Shown: piece by piece, positions 1 to 8,551 of the stretch
Numbering within the stretch: the first letter of the stretch is position 1
How the letters are laid out: each line of letters begins with the position of its first letter
Assembly (NCBI RefSeq): GCF_000423085.1
Contig: NZ_AUHH01000019.1
Coordinates: forward strand, 1 to 64,000
Length of the DNA stretch: 64,000 nucleotides
Source: Granulicoccus phenolivorans DSM 17626 = NBRC 107789 = JCM 15570
Lineage (GTDB): Bacteria; Actinomycetota; Actinomycetes; Propionibacteriales; Propionibacteriaceae
Direction: 5' to 3'
Made by a program: the position numbers and the translations under genes
The notes under the pieces: generated by a model
Told to the model about the DNA's origin: nothing
Database searches by the model: none
What the model saw: the letters and a program-made list of their open reading frames with translations, nothing else

Positions 1-321
1 CGCGGGTCGGCGTACCAGTTCGCGGGCCGGCGTAAGGAGTCGCGGGCGCTCATCCGACCCGCGGGTCCTGCAGGGCCCGCGCGACCGAATTGGACCTGCG
101 CACTCCCGCCAGGCCCCGCGCACTCTCGTCAGACCCTGCGTACTCCCGTCAGACCCCGCGTGGCCGAGACGAACCACCGGCCCTGACCTGCGCCGCCTCG
201 AAACACGCGGGTCGGCGTACCAGTTCGCGGGCCGGCGTATGGAGTCGCGGGCGCTCATCCGACCCGCGGGTCCTACAGTGCCCGCGCGACCGAACTGGGC
301 CCGCGCACTCACGCCAGACCC
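1..321. repeat. 116-bp direct repeat pair, GC-rich intergenic region
   Basis: Bases 1-116 and 206-321 are direct copies with about 8 mismatches by eye (period 205 bp); the first copy may extend left of the window. Each contains the short block CGCGGGCCGGCGTA and an imperfect palindrome centred on CCTGCAGG (61-80 in copy 1). The same two blocks occur in the repeat array at 50186-50530, so both regions seem to carry members of one GC-rich family. The stretch lies just past the 3' end of the SDR gene. I see no convincing gene in 1-333: the only open frame there is rich in R/P/H and covers both repeats. Confidence 0.75.
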
Positions 322-333
322 GCGCACACCGCC

Positions 334-1083
334 CTAGCTACGGGCGAGCACCACCCCACCACTCACATTGAGCGTCTGCCCGGTCACGAACCCGGCGTTC
401 TCATCGGCGAAATAGGCAATCGCGTCGGCAATGTCCTGCGGGGTGCCCGGGCGTCCCACCGGGATCGGCCGGGCCGCCTGGGTGGCCAGGAATTCCGGCG
501 TACGCCCCACCCAGAAGCCGGTGTCGGGGACATAGCCGGGCGCGACGGCATTGATCGTGATCCCGGTCGGCGCCAACCGCCGCGCCAGCCCGACGACCCA
601 GGTGTTCATCGCCCCCTTCGCGCTGGCGTACGCGTGGAAGGCCCCGTTCCCGGTGAAGCTGGCGATCGAGGACACCGCCACGATCCGCCCCGGATTGTTC
701 AGCTGCGGCAGCAGCGCCTCGGTCGGCAACACCGCCGACAGCAGGTTCTTGCTGAGCAGGGTGAACCAGTGGTCCCGGATCTCCTCCAGCGACGCCGTTT
801 GCGGCAGGTCGGCCGAACCACCGGCATTGAGCACCAGCACGTCCACCCGCTGCCCGTCGAGGCTGTCGACCATCCCCCGGACCTGGTCGGGTTCGGTCAT
901 GTCCCCGGCGTGGGTGAGGACGGTACCCGAACCGCCGAGGGCCCGGATCTGCTCGGCCGCTTGGGCCAACACCTCCGGCCGGCGCCCCACGATCCGGACC
1001 TCACAGCCCTGCGCGACGAACCGCGCGGCGGTGGCTTTCCCGATCCCGGTGCCACCGCCGGTGATCACAACACGTCTGGGCAT
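334..1083 (-). CDS. SDR family NAD(P)-dependent oxidoreductase
   Basis: A 249-residue classical short-chain dehydrogenase/reductase. Visible motifs are the nucleotide-binding TGGGTGIG (8-15), NAGG (86-89), the active-site Ser pair at 138-139 and Tyr152-x3-Lys156, with a C-terminal VTGQTLNVSGG typical of FabG-like enzymes. The start ATG lies 2 bp after the stop of the alpha/beta hydrolase, making it the last gene of a nine-gene unit that begins with a TRAP binding protein at 11276. In that context it probably oxidises a hydroxyacyl intermediate or reduces a ketone; the substrate cannot be read from the sequence. No clear terminator hairpin follows, only the repeat region. Confidence 0.9.
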   Translation of the reverse strand: MPRRVVITGGGTGIGKATAARFVAQGCEVRIVGRRPEVLAQAAEQIRALGGSGTVLTHAGDMTEPDQVRGMVDSLDGQRVDVLVLNAGGSADLPQTASLEEIRDHWFTLLSKNLLSAVLPTEALLPQLNNPGRIVAVSSIASFTGNGAFHAYASAKGAMNTWVVGLARRLAPTGITINAVAPGYVPDTGFWVGRTPEFLATQAARPIPVGRPGTPQDIADAIAYFADENAGFVTGQTLNVSGGVVLARS

Positions 1084-1085
1084 AC

Positions 1086-1943
1086 TTACACTTCCTTGGT
1101 CCGCAGGCAGAACTCGACGACGGTCTCGGTGAACACGTCATTGACATCGGAGGCGGCCGTGTGACCCGCACCGACCAGGCTGCGGATCTCCAGGTGCGGG
1201 GCGACCGCCCGGAACTCCTCGATCGCCTCTTCATCGACCACATCGGAGGAACGCCCGTACACCAGCAGCGTCGGGCAGGTCAGCGTGGCACCGGCCCGCA
1301 GCGCCCGGGCCTGGGTGTCGGTACGGTGCTCGCCCTGCTGCATCGCCATGATCGCCGGGTCCCAGTGCCAGTACCAGCGGCCGTCCTCCCCCTGCCGCAG
1401 ATTCTTGCGCAGCCCCTGCGGATTCGGGTTGCGACGGCGGTGCGGAAGGTAGTCCGCGATCGCGTCGGCGGCCTCCTCCAGCGTCGCGAAGCCGCCGATG
1501 TTGCCGGACATGAATGCCCGGATCCGCTGCGAGCCCTCTTCCCGGGCCCGGGCCACGATGTCGACCAGCACCAGGCTGCGTACGCGATCCGGCACCGCCT
1601 CGGCGACCAGCAGCGACGTCAGACCCCCCATCGAGGCTCCCACCAGCGTCGCCCGCCCGGGCAACTGGTCCAGCACCGTCAGCAGGTCCTCGGCCAGCCG
1701 CGGCAGGTCGTAGCGACCGTCGGCCGACCAGGCCGAATCCCCGTGCCCGCGCGCGTCCAGGCTGAGCACCCGGAAGCCGCGGGCCGCCAGATTCGGCCCG
1801 GCCTGCCGCCAGGAATGCCGGGTCTGCCCGATCCCGTGCAGCATCAGCACCAGCGGATCGTCCTGGGCCCCCCACGCGGACGCCGCCAGCAGATTGCCGT
1901 CGACGCCGCGCAGGGTGACTTCCTCGACCACCTGCTGGGTCAT
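1086..1943 (-). CDS. alpha/beta hydrolase
   Basis: A 285-residue alpha/beta-hydrolase fold enzyme. HG at 36-37 forms the oxyanion-hole region, the nucleophile elbow is GASMGG with Ser104, and the catalytic His is most likely His261 in GAGHTAASD. The start overlaps the stop of the upstream acyl-CoA dehydrogenase by 4 bp (ATGA), implying coupled translation. With acyl-CoA dehydrogenases and CoA-transferases around it, it may act as a C-C hydrolase, esterase or lactonase on a pathway intermediate. Members of this fold are too diverse to assign a substrate; a thioesterase role is also possible. Confidence 0.88.
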   Translation of the reverse strand: MTQQVVEEVTLRGVDGNLLAASAWGAQDDPLVLMLHGIGQTRHSWRQAGPNLAARGFRVLSLDARGHGDSAWSADGRYDLPRLAEDLLTVLDQLPGRATLVGASMGGLTSLLVAEAVPDRVRSLVLVDIVARAREEGSQRIRAFMSGNIGGFATLEEAADAIADYLPHRRRNPNPQGLRKNLRQGEDGRWYWHWDPAIMAMQQGEHRTDTQARALRAGATLTCPTLLVYGRSSDVVDEEAIEEFRAVAPHLEIRSLVGAGHTAASDVNDVFTETVVEFCLRTKEV

Positions 1944-3112
1944 CGGATCACCTTCGGCAGGCCCAGGCCCAGGGTGGCCAGGAACTCCCGCTGGATCTCG
2001 CTGACCCCGCCACCGACCGGCAGCCGCAGCTCGTGGGTGTAGGAGAAGTAGGTCTCATCCAGCAGGTGCCGGGTGGCCTTGTCGGACGGATCGCCCACCC
2101 GACCCACGACCTCGCCGATCAACTGGCCGAACTCACACAACTGCTCGGAGTTGTACAGCTTGGTGGCCGCGGCGTCGGCCGGCGGCACGGAGCCCCCGGC
2201 GGCATCGCCGACCACCCGCCAGTTCATCATCCGGTTGGTCACCTCGGCGGCCTGCAGCCGACCGATCAGTCGCCGGACCTCAGCAATGTCGCGGACCGGC
2301 CGACCGTCGGCGGTCTGCGCGGTCTGCGCCCAGGCCCGGACCCGGTCCAGGTGCGCGTCGATCTTGCCCGAGGGCCCGACGGTGAACCGCTCGGAGTTGA
2401 GCTGATTGGTGATCACCCGCCAGCCCTTGTTCTCCTCCCCGACCAGCATCCGCGCCGGGATCCGGACGTTGTCCAGGTTCACCACATTGACCTGCCGCGA
2501 CCGGTTGAGCAGCCGCATCGGGGTCATCGAGACCCCGGGCAGTTTGGTGTCCAGCAGCAACAGCGAGATGCCCCGGTGCCGCGGTTCCTCGGGATTGGTC
2601 CGCACGGCCAGGAACAGGTAGTCCGAGGTGTGTGCCCCCGAGGTCCACATCTTGGTGCCGTTGACCACATAATCGTCGCCGTCGCGGACCGCTCGGGTCC
2701 GCAGGCTGGCCAGGTCGGTCCCCGATCCGGGCTCGGAGTAGCCGACGGAGAACTGCACGTCCCCGCTGAGGATCCGGGGCAGGAAGTCGGCCTTCAACTC
2801 CTCCGAACCGAACGCCATCAGCGCCGGGCCGATCGAATAGACCGTGATCAGCGGGTAGGGCACCTCGTACCGGAAGGACGTGGAGATGACGATCTGGTCG
2901 GCCATCGGGCCCAGGGCCCGGCCGCCGTGCTCGGTGGGCCACCCCAGGCCGAGCCAGCCGTCGCGGCCGAGTCGGCGCGCGATGTCCTTGATCTGGGGTC
3001 CGTAGAAGTCCTGGGTCATGGCGGCCCGTTCGTCCTCGGTCATCGCCGAGCTGAAGTACTCGGTCGCGCGATCCTGGAGCTCCTGCTCCTGGTCGGTCAA
3101 CGCAATGCGCAT
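1940..3112 (-). CDS. acyl-CoA dehydrogenase, probable partner of the adjacent subunit
   Basis: A 390-residue FAD-dependent acyl-CoA dehydrogenase. The substrate/FAD segment YSEPGSGTDLASL is at 125-137, NGTKMWTSG at 151-159, and the C-terminus has GGGVSEIQREFLA, the usual FAD/dimer contact. The chosen ATG at 3112 is one base beyond the stop of the next upstream gene; the open frame continues further upstream but that part is the shadow of the neighbour. The directly preceding gene encodes a shorter, more divergent acyl-CoA dehydrogenase. Such adjacent unequal pairs form alpha2beta2 heterotetramers in actinobacterial steroid side-chain degradation (ChsE-type), and I infer the same here. It would introduce the alpha,beta double bond in a CoA-activated intermediate. 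Confidence 0.88.
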   Translation of the reverse strand: MRIALTDQEQELQDRATEYFSSAMTEDERAAMTQDFYGPQIKDIARRLGRDGWLGLGWPTEHGGRALGPMADQIVISTSFRYEVPYPLITVYSIGPALMAFGSEELKADFLPRILSGDVQFSVGYSEPGSGTDLASLRTRAVRDGDDYVVNGTKMWTSGAHTSDYLFLAVRTNPEEPRHRGISLLLLDTKLPGVSMTPMRLLNRSRQVNVVNLDNVRIPARMLVGEENKGWRVITNQLNSERFTVGPSGKIDAHLDRVRAWAQTAQTADGRPVRDIAEVRRLIGRLQAAEVTNRMMNWRVVGDAAGGSVPPADAAATKLYNSEQLCEFGQLIGEVVGRVGDPSDKATRHLLDETYFSYTHELRLPVGGGVSEIQREFLATLGLGLPKVIR

Positions 3113-3113
3113 G

Positions 3114-4211
3114 TCAGATCCTCTCCAGGGCCAGGTCGCCGGCCCGGTCCAGCGCCGCCTCGTGCCCGCCCAGCACGTGCGTGGTGGCCAAGTAGTTGGT
3201 GAAGTACCGGTGCAGCGGGAAGTCCCGGTCCAGACCGGTGGCGCCGCTGACGTGCAGGCAGTTCGCGAACGCGGTCCGGACATGGTCGGTGATCATCAGT
3301 TCGGCCGCGACCAGCGCCTGTGCCGCGGCGTCCCAGTCGCCGGTCTCCAGTTGCCAGCTCGCCGCCCGCAACAGGTTGTCCAGCATCCGCGAGGGCAGGT
3401 ACGCATCGGCCATCTGCATCGCGACGGCCTGGAACTGGGCGATCTTGCGCCCGAACTGCTCACGCATCGAAATGTGCTCGGAGGTGACCCGGATCGCGGC
3501 GGCCAGACCGCCGGCGGTGCTCGCGGCCAGCCCGAGCTGGGCCAGCAGATCCAGGTAGCGGGCCGCCTCGACACCCAACGAAGCACCGGCCGGCACGTTG
3601 GTCAGGGTGATCGTGTACGCCGGCACCTGGCTCGGGGTCGGCATCTCGTTGATGCTCACCCCGGCCGCCTGCGGGTCGACGACGAACAGTTCGACATCCG
3701 CACCGGTACGCGCCGGCACCAGGATGGCCCGGGCGCTGGCGGCGTACAGCACGTGCGACTTGGCCCCGCTGAGCCGGACGCCGTCCGCGGTGGACTCGGC
3801 CACCGTGGTGACATCGCTCACCCGGGCCCCGCCCGGTTCCCGGATGGCTGCGGTGAGCAGCGCCTCCCCCGCGGTCACCGCGGAGATCAGTTCGGCGTAC
3901 GGCTCGGCGCCGTAGCGCAGCAGCGGCAGCAGCCCGAGGGTGACCGGCAGGGCCGGAACCAGGTCGCCGTGGGCCCCGACCGAGGTCAGCACCGCGGCCA
4001 GCGCGGTCTCCCCCGCCCCGAACCCGCCGGCGCTCTCCGGCAGGAAGGACTCCGCCAGTCCGGCCGCGAGCAACTCCTGCCAGGCCTGCGGGCTGTAGCC
4101 CAGTTCCTCATGGGTTTCGCCGGCCACGGTTTCCGGTGGCAGCAGCCGGTCCAGGGTCGTCTCGGTGACGCCGGCCAGTTCGGCGGCCACCTCGTCCAAC
4201 TCAAAGTTCAC
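3114..4211 (-). CDS. acyl-CoA dehydrogenase family protein, small or divergent subunit
   Basis: A 365-residue divergent acyl-CoA dehydrogenase. The GTG start at 4211 is preceded by a strong AGGAGG about 7 bp away and overlaps the end of the CoA-transferase gene by 11 bp. The C-terminal helical domain is recognisable from REQFGRKIAQFQA (250-262), whereas the middle domain replaces the usual SEPxxGSD motif with REPGGARVSD (124-133). This partial loss of substrate-pocket motifs, together with a full-length paralogue directly downstream, suggests a non-identical subunit of a heteromeric dehydrogenase. Which subunit carries the catalytic base cannot be settled without an alignment. Confidence 0.82.
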   Translation of the reverse strand: MNFELDEVAAELAGVTETTLDRLLPPETVAGETHEELGYSPQAWQELLAAGLAESFLPESAGGFGAGETALAAVLTSVGAHGDLVPALPVTLGLLPLLRYGAEPYAELISAVTAGEALLTAAIREPGGARVSDVTTVAESTADGVRLSGAKSHVLYAASARAILVPARTGADVELFVVDPQAAGVSINEMPTPSQVPAYTITLTNVPAGASLGVEAARYLDLLAQLGLAASTAGGLAAAIRVTSEHISMREQFGRKIAQFQAVAMQMADAYLPSRMLDNLLRAASWQLETGDWDAAAQALVAAELMITDHVRTAFANCLHVSGATGLDRDFPLHRYFTNYLATTHVLGGHEAALDRAGDLALERI

Positions 4212-5262
4212 GGTCGGGTTCCTCCTTGAAGGCGACAGGGAAGCGGATGTAGGCCAGCCCATTGGCCTGCGTCCGGGCCACCAGCCCACGGGCGGTGGCC
4301 TGTTCGGAATCGGTCAGTTCGGCGGGGTTGACCACCTCAGCGACCGGGACGTCGACGGCGCTCAGCGCGTCGACCACCTCCCGGGCGGTCATGGTGGCCG
4401 TCCGCGCGGCCACGTGCTGGTTGATCTCGGCGTTGCGCTGCACCCGATCCCGGTGCGGCGCCCCCTTCAGCGACTCGTCCAGACCGAAGGCCTCCACCAG
4501 CCGGTCCCAGAAGTGCTGCTCGATCGAGGCGATCGACACCCAGCGCCCGTCGGAGGTCGGGAAGACCCCGTAGCCGGGCTTGGTGAAGGCCCGCCGCCGG
4601 ATCTCGGCCAGGTCGGTGACCCCGTCGAGTTCGTACTGCCCCAGCTGCAGGTTCATCGCATGCATCGCGGCATCGGTGATCGCCACGTCCAGGTGCTGCC
4701 CGCGCCCGGTGCGGTGCCGCTGCTGCAGGGCCGCCAGGGTGGCGATGGTGGCGTACAGGGCACCGGTCAGGTCGGCGATCGGGACCCCCTGACCGAGTGC
4801 GGGAGGCTGGTCCAGACCGCCGCCGAGCGCCAGCAACCCGGCCATCGCCTGGTAGTTGATGTCGTGACCGGCGGCCTTGACGTTCGGTCCGCTCTGGCCG
4901 AAGCCGGAGATCGAGACGTGGATCAGCCGCGGGTTCAGCTCCGCGGTGACCGCCGGGCCCAGGCCGAGCCGGTCCAGCACGCCGGGCCGGAAGCCCTCCA
5001 CGAGCAGGTCGGCGTCGGCCAGCAGTTCCTTGAGCCGGGCCAGGCCGGCCGGGTCCTTCAGGTCGACGGTCTCCAGCTGCTTGCCGTCGGCGAGCACCTC
5101 GAAGGTACCCGGGGCCATGATCCGGGCCAGGTCGCCCTGCGGGCGCTCGACCTTGATCACCTCCGCCCCGAGATCGGCCAGGATCCGGGTCAGGAACGGG
5201 CCGGGGGCCAGTTCGGACAGATCGATCACGCGTACCCCGGCGAGGGGTCCTTGGGCGCTCAT
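4201..5262 (-). CDS. CaiB/BaiF-type (family III) CoA-transferase, single domain
   Basis: A 353-residue family III CoA-transferase. It opens with GPLAGVRVIDLSELAPGPF (5-23), the usual family start, and has the predicted catalytic Asp164 in PIADLTGALY, where an aspartyl-CoA thioester forms in characterised members. Length fits AMACR/racemase-like or transferase members, so an alpha-methylacyl-CoA racemase role is an alternative. The ATG at 5262 overlaps the end of the fused CoA-transferase (5259-7436) by 4 bp. Unlike its three relatives in the window it is not fused to a degenerate copy. Likely function: moves CoA onto a carboxylate intermediate, or epimerises it, ahead of the dehydrogenase pair encoded just downstream. 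Confidence 0.88.
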   Translation of the reverse strand: MSAQGPLAGVRVIDLSELAPGPFLTRILADLGAEVIKVERPQGDLARIMAPGTFEVLADGKQLETVDLKDPAGLARLKELLADADLLVEGFRPGVLDRLGLGPAVTAELNPRLIHVSISGFGQSGPNVKAAGHDINYQAMAGLLALGGGLDQPPALGQGVPIADLTGALYATIATLAALQQRHRTGRGQHLDVAITDAAMHAMNLQLGQYELDGVTDLAEIRRRAFTKPGYGVFPTSDGRWVSIASIEQHFWDRLVEAFGLDESLKGAPHRDRVQRNAEINQHVAARTATMTAREVVDALSAVDVPVAEVVNPAELTDSEQATARGLVARTQANGLAYIRFPVAFKEEPDREL

Positions 5263-7436
5263 CGTGCCTCCTGCATCTGTTTGACGGGTCCGTGCTCGTG
5301 ATCGGTGACGATGCCCAGGGCGTACAGGTCCTCGATCACCTCGGGGGCGTAGCCGAGCTCGGTGAGAATCTCGGCGGTGGCCGATCCGAGCAGGGGTGCA
5401 CTGGGCGTGTCGACGACACCGCTGCGGGAGAACGACACGGTCGCCCCGGTCAGCAGGATGTCGCCCTTGTCGGCGTCGTGCAGGGTGCTCACCACCGGGC
5501 TCCCGGCGGCCCGGAGTTCGGCCCAGCCGTCGGCCACCGCCTCCTCGGCCCAGACCTCGGCCTCGTTGAGTTCGGCCAGCGCCGCGGCGGTGGTCCGCGC
5601 CGCGAAGGCCCGGCCCAGGGTGTCGAAGTCGGCGCGGTCGGTCTCGGCCCAGGCGAGCAGGCGCTCGACCATGTCGGCCGAGGGAGCCGCCACCGCGACC
5701 CAGCCGTCGCTGGTTCGGTACAGCGCCTCGGTCGGCTGGTATCCGGTGCGCTCGGCGTTGGTGCTGCGCGCCCCGAAGAAGGTGCCCTCGGTGTCCTGCA
5801 TCAGCTCCGACAGCAGGAACAGGCCGGTGTCCAGCAGGTTGAAGTCGATATCGACCGCGCGACCGTCCTGCTGTTCCAGCACGCCCACCAGCATCGCGAT
5901 GGCGCCCAGCAGACCCGCGGAGTAGTCCACGGTCAGCAGCCGGTACCACAGCGGATCCCCGCCGCTGCCGCCGGCGCGCACCTCCAGGCCGGTGCAGGCC
6001 TGGATGATCGGGTCGAACCCGGGGTCCTTGGCCTTCGGCCCGGTGTTGCCGTACGCCGAACTGTGCAACGTGAACAGGTCGGGCCGGGTGCTGCGCAGGG
6101 TGGCACCGTCCAGCCCGAGCCGTTCGGCCACCCCGGGCCGGAAGTTGTGGCTGGTGCCGTTCATCCGGCCGGACAACCGACCGATGATCTCCCGGCCGCG
6201 CGGATCCTTGGCGTTGATGGCCAGGGTGCGCTTGCCCCGGTTGACCGACAGGTACGCCGAGAAGCTGCGATCGCGCATGATCTCACCGTGGGTGGTTTCC
6301 ACCTTGACCACGTCGGCGCCCAGATCGGCCAGCAGCTTGGTGGCGTACGGACCGGCGACGAAGTGGCCGAAGTCGATGAACCGCAGGCCGGCCAGCGGCC
6401 CGTTCCCGGTCCCGACCTCGGTGTCGGCCGCGGCCTCGCGCCGGTCGGCGGGAGCCACCTCGGTGCTCGCGAAGTTCAACGGCTGGGCGACCGAACGTCC
6501 GCCGGCATGCTCCTCGATGATTCCGTTCGCGACCGCCTGCGGGTGGTCCCACATCTCGCCGGGATCGCGCACCAGTTCGACGGCCATGCCGCCCTCGAGC
6601 AGCACCTTGAGCGCCTGCTCGCTGGTCATCTTCGCGATCGCGGCCCCCATCGACTCGGGATCGCCGAACCAGTTGGGGTGCGGGGTGTCGGGCACCTCGA
6701 TGCCGAGCACCTCGTACGCCTTCTCCGGCCGGGCCCCGGTGCCGAAGTGCAGCCAGCGACCGTCGGAGCAGCGGAACAGCAGCGGGACGGTGCCCTTGGG
6801 GATGGTGCGCCCGAAGCTCGGCGCGGGCCGGCTGGGCAGCATCCAGAACGGCAGGAAGTGCAGCGTGCCCTGTTGCAGCGAGGTGGTGACGAGCTGGCCG
6901 GCCCCGGAGCGGGTGCGCTCGACCAGGGCCGCCAGCGCGCCGACCATGCCCTGGAATGCCGCGCCGAAGCTGGGCGCGGCAAAGGTCAGGTGCACCGGGC
7001 GTCCGTCGACGATCTCGTTGGCGATGCCGCTGCGGGCCTGGACCAGCAGGTCGACCGCGGGTCGCCCGGCCGCCGGATGGGACTGCGGATAGCCCTCGAT
7101 GTGCACCACCACCGCGCGCGGGTGGCGCTGCGCCAGTTCGGCCGGGTCGGCATGGGTGACCGCGGGATGGTCCTCGCCACCGGTGAGGATCACGTCGGCG
7201 CGCTCGAGCCACGCCGCCAGTTCGTCAGCGGCCGGGCGTACGGCCTGCCGACGCCAGTCGGCCTGGTAGGGCTGGGCCTGCTCCAGCGGATCGCCGCCGG
7301 TGGGAGCGAACCGAGCCACGGTGGCACCGAGCCCGGTGAACATCTTGGTCAGCAGCGCGCTGGGCATCCCCAGACCGAGGTCGACCACGGTGAGGGCCTG
7401 CATGCTGGGTGCCTGTTTGATTGTGTGTTGAGTCAT
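5259..7436 (-). CDS. fused tandem CaiB/BaiF CoA-transferase, N-half degenerate
   Basis: A 725-residue protein built from two family III CoA-transferase halves (about 12-330 and 345-725). The C-terminal half has the standard start GPLAGLRFIDFG (345-356) and a likely catalytic Asp503 in LTVDYSAG. The equivalent stretch of the N-terminal half (around 152-160, APSFGAAF) has no Asp, so only one half should form the enzyme-CoA thioester. A tandem layout with one active half is known in the DMSP CoA-transferase DddD; similar fusions occur at 17845-20076 and 20903-23002 here. The start ATG at 7436 overlaps the epimerase gene by 4 bp. The open frame extends upstream only as a shadow of that gene. Confidence 0.87.
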   Translation of the reverse strand: MTQHTIKQAPSMQALTVVDLGLGMPSALLTKMFTGLGATVARFAPTGGDPLEQAQPYQADWRRQAVRPAADELAAWLERADVILTGGEDHPAVTHADPAELAQRHPRAVVVHIEGYPQSHPAAGRPAVDLLVQARSGIANEIVDGRPVHLTFAAPSFGAAFQGMVGALAALVERTRSGAGQLVTTSLQQGTLHFLPFWMLPSRPAPSFGRTIPKGTVPLLFRCSDGRWLHFGTGARPEKAYEVLGIEVPDTPHPNWFGDPESMGAAIAKMTSEQALKVLLEGGMAVELVRDPGEMWDHPQAVANGIIEEHAGGRSVAQPLNFASTEVAPADRREAAADTEVGTGNGPLAGLRFIDFGHFVAGPYATKLLADLGADVVKVETTHGEIMRDRSFSAYLSVNRGKRTLAINAKDPRGREIIGRLSGRMNGTSHNFRPGVAERLGLDGATLRSTRPDLFTLHSSAYGNTGPKAKDPGFDPIIQACTGLEVRAGGSGGDPLWYRLLTVDYSAGLLGAIAMLVGVLEQQDGRAVDIDFNLLDTGLFLLSELMQDTEGTFFGARSTNAERTGYQPTEALYRTSDGWVAVAAPSADMVERLLAWAETDRADFDTLGRAFAARTTAAALAELNEAEVWAEEAVADGWAELRAAGSPVVSTLHDADKGDILLTGATVSFSRSGVVDTPSAPLLGSATAEILTELGYAPEVIEDLYALGIVTDHEHGPVKQMQEAR

Positions 7437-8551
7437 CGTCCTCGTTCGTCCGTTCCGACGCCGGCCTTCTTCGGGTGGGCGTAGCTGTGCATCACTTCGG
7501 GCCGGTCGAGCCGGTCGGCCCATTGCCCCTGCCACTGCCGCAGCGCGGCGTACACCTCGTCCTCGAGCTGATAGTCGAAGGGGTCGCGCTTGTTCTCCCG
7601 GGCGTGTTCGCGCACCCAGCGCACGGTCTCCCCGAGCGCCTCCCGGGCCGACTGCTGCTGGGTGTAGCCGAGCAGCCGGCGGATCTTCTCGGTGGAGACG
7701 GTCATGTGCTTCGCGGTGGTGCCGCCCAGGGTGAGCAGGTGGCCCATCACCGGGTTCAGGAACTCCGGCAGTCCGACGATCTCCGCGGAGATCCCGACGG
7801 CGTCCATGATCAGTTCGACCCATTGCGCGTGGTCGTACTGATCATCGTCGGCGACGTTGAAGATCTCGCCCGCGGCGGCCGGGTGGTCGATCGAGAGCAG
7901 GATCGCGTGCGCGGCGTTGATTCCGGCGCACCGGGTGTAGGTGGTCATCCCGGCGTTCGGCAGCAGCAGGAACGGTCGCCCGTCCTCCAGCCGCTTGATG
8001 TAGGACCATTCGCTGGTGGCCGGGATCGGCACCGCCTGGGGTCCGTAGATCGCGGGGTAGCGGAACAGCGTGGCCGAGTACGAGCCCCGGGCGTGTTCGG
8101 CGAAGACGGCGTCCTCGGCGGCCACGACCTTCTTCACGAAGCCGGCCGCCTTCGTGTTCACCGGCTCCGGGACGTCCCCGCGCAGGGCCTGTTCGGTCGC
8201 CATCAGCGGGAAGCCGCGCGGCGACATGGCCGCCGGGTCCATGAAGCCGGCGTACGCCGCAATCGCCCCGACGGCGATGAACCGTCGGCACTTCCCGGCA
8301 AAGACCTTGGCCAGGCCTTCCAGGCGGCCGTAGGCGGCGATGACCAGGTCGAAGGTCCGATCCCCGATCGCCTCGGCGACCTGGTCGGGGAAGTTGGGGT
8401 CGACGTGGAGGTGCGGGAACCGCTCGATGTCGGGGCTCTCGTGGACCCCGCGATGCAGGATCGTCAGGTCGAACCCGCGCTCGGCGAGGCCGGCGGCGAT
8501 GTGGCCGCCGGTCCCGCCGGTGCCCCCCACCAGGAGTGCGGTGCGGCTCAT
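7433..8551 (-). CDS. NAD-dependent epimerase/dehydratase-like protein (atypical SDR)
   Basis: A 372-residue extended-SDR protein with a clear Rossmann signature GGTGGTGG (9-16) and the RYPAIYGP segment typical of NAD-dependent epimerases/dehydratases. I could not find a canonical Tyr-x3-Lys: the expected region (about 134-147, TKAAGFVKKVVAAED) lacks a Tyr. It may therefore be an atypical SDR that binds NAD(P) but works by another mechanism. It sits between the MmgE/PrpD gene and the fused CoA-transferase with 4-bp overlaps on both sides, so it very probably acts in the same pathway, for example as a ketone or enone reductase. Substrate unknown. Confidence 0.8.
   Translation of the reverse strand: MSRTALLVGGTGGTGGHIAAGLAERGFDLTILHRGVHESPDIERFPHLHVDPNFPDQVAEAIGDRTFDLVIAAYGRLEGLAKVFAGKCRRFIAVGAIAAYAGFMDPAAMSPRGFPLMATEQALRGDVPEPVNTKAAGFVKKVVAAEDAVFAEHARGSYSATLFRYPAIYGPQAVPIPATSEWSYIKRLEDGRPFLLLPNAGMTTYTRCAGINAAHAILLSIDHPAAAGEIFNVADDDQYDHAQWVELIMDAVGISAEIVGLPEFLNPVMGHLLTLGGTTAKHMTVSTEKIRRLLGYTQQQSAREALGETVRWVREHARENKRDPFDYQLEDEVYAALRQWQGQWADRLDRPEVMHSYAHPKKAGVGTDERGR

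Noticed and set aside
1-321. CRISPR or tandem-repeat array at the left edge
   Set aside because: Only two long direct copies at a 205-bp period are seen; no short regular repeats.
90-371. Plus-strand open frame across the left repeat region
   Set aside because: It reads through both repeat copies, has R/P/H-rich composition, no ribosome site and overlaps the 3' end of the SDR gene.
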